DNA from: JANLSE01 sp038214135
GTDB taxonomy: Bacteria; Chloroflexota; Chloroflexia; Chloroflexales; Roseiflexaceae
Direction: 5' to 3'
Assembly: GCA_038214135.1 (NCBI GenBank)
Contig: JBBQSD010000004.1
Span: 42,162-106,161 of the forward strand
DNA length: 64,000 nt
Each line of letters begins with the position of its first letter. Position 1 is the first letter of the stretch. The translations under genes and the position numbers were made by a program. The notes beneath the pieces are model-generated. The model was given only the letters and a program-made list of their open reading frames with translations. It was not told where the DNA came from and ran no database searches. Below are positions 63,849 to 64,000 of this stretch, one piece after another.

Positions 63849-63855
63849 GGAGTAT

Positions 63856-64000
63856 ATGTCAGAAACACAAACAATCTACGAGCAGGCCGGCGGCGATGAA
63901 CCATTTCGTCGCTTGGTCGATGGGTTCTATGCGCGGGTTGAGCGCGACCCATTGCTGCGCCCGATGTTTCCCGAGAACCTTGGGCCAGGCAAGGAACATC
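63856..64000 (+). CDS. Truncated haemoglobin (group II-like), 3' end outside window
   Basis: The open frame starts MSETQTIYEQAGGDEPFRRL and continues VDGFYARVERDPLLRPMFPENLGPGKEH to the window edge. IYEQAGGDEPFRRLVDGFYA and LRPMFPE are the first helices of truncated haemoglobins of the GlbO kind, which bind oxygen or NO with a haem held by a His later in the chain. Only about 48 residues are in the window. The promoter seems leaderless. Confidence 0.85.
   Translation, partial: MSETQTIYEQAGGDEPFRRLVDGFYARVERDPLLRPMFPENLGPGKEH

Noticed and set aside
1..64000. tRNA, rRNA or CRISPR array
   Set aside because: I looked for T-loop motifs, regular spaced repeats and rRNA core words and found none. 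The direct repeats here lack regular spacers of CRISPR size.

Overview
The window reads as chromosomal DNA of an aerobic, moderately GC-rich bacterium, most likely of the phylum Chloroflexota (inference from gene content and protein style, not from a marker gene). Pointers are a ba3-type oxidase with a separate COX2A peptide beside a full caa3-type operon, large YfhO/ILEI-type and 6-pyruvoyl-tetrahydropterin-synthase-related membrane proteins, a sortase with an LPXTG-like partner, and intergenic spaces filled with short palindromic repeats. No rRNA, tRNA or CRISPR array was recognised.

Layout. 0-5 kb: ACT-domain protein (cut by the window edge), a catalytically degenerate M24 protein, and a 1021-residue kinase-peptidase-aminotransferase fusion. 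5-8.5 kb: ba3-type oxidase operon on the minus strand (SCO, COX2A, subunit II, subunit I), including a 56-residue COX2A gene that overlaps subunit II. 8.6-14.4 kb: cytochrome P450, an AhpD-like gene with an in-frame TGA that looks like selenocysteine, a plant-type L-arabinokinase homologue and xylulokinase. 14.7-24.7 kb: a damaged surface-glycan region with a truncated GT2, a GT4, an STAS/RsbW-like/STAS partner-switching trio, a gene stub, a transposase fragment, a YfhO/ILEI remnant, a GH5-like enzyme, an Ig-like lipoprotein and a frameshifted membrane protein. 24.9-30.2 kb: an M50-PDZ-Lon fusion that lacks the M50 catalytic Glu, an active-looking M24 peptidase, a HEMTH metalloprotease and an agmatinase family protein. 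30.4-36.2 kb: a four-gene glycosyltransferase/FkbM operon and a heptose-kinase-like GHMP kinase. 36.5-41.6 kb: peptidyl-tRNA hydrolase, a surface protein with its sortase, and a double UspA protein. 41.8-44.3 kb: CoA-transferase, double ribbon-helix-helix-like protein and TlyA. 44.3-49.4 kb: caa3-type oxidase operon (II-I-III-IV-CtaG) behind a clear sigma70-type promoter. 49.5-56.7 kb: NudC, DUF4126 protein, alpha/beta hydrolase lacking its nucleophile, an M16 peptidase pair, an OYE-like protein and a YggT protein. 57-64 kb: an NDK-like protein, a RuvC-like nuclease, a two-amidase PGRP protein, a MITE-like element, a CHAT caspase-like protein and the start of a truncated haemoglobin.

How the genes work together. 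Two terminal oxidases with their copper-delivery and assembly factors (SCO, CtaG) imply aerobic respiration at different oxygen levels. The arabinokinase and xylulokinase suggest pentose use or nucleotide-sugar salvage. The glycosyltransferases, FkbM enzyme, GHMP kinase, GH5-like protein and large membrane proteins suggest surface glycan synthesis. The sortase pair and PGRP amidase act on the envelope.

The strongest leads are the probable CxxU selenoprotein with a bSECIS-like hairpin (10.5-11.1 kb), the pseudo-M50/PDZ/Lon protein (24.9-26.7 kb) and the amidase/CHAT locus with a MITE-like insertion (59.2-63.6 kb).
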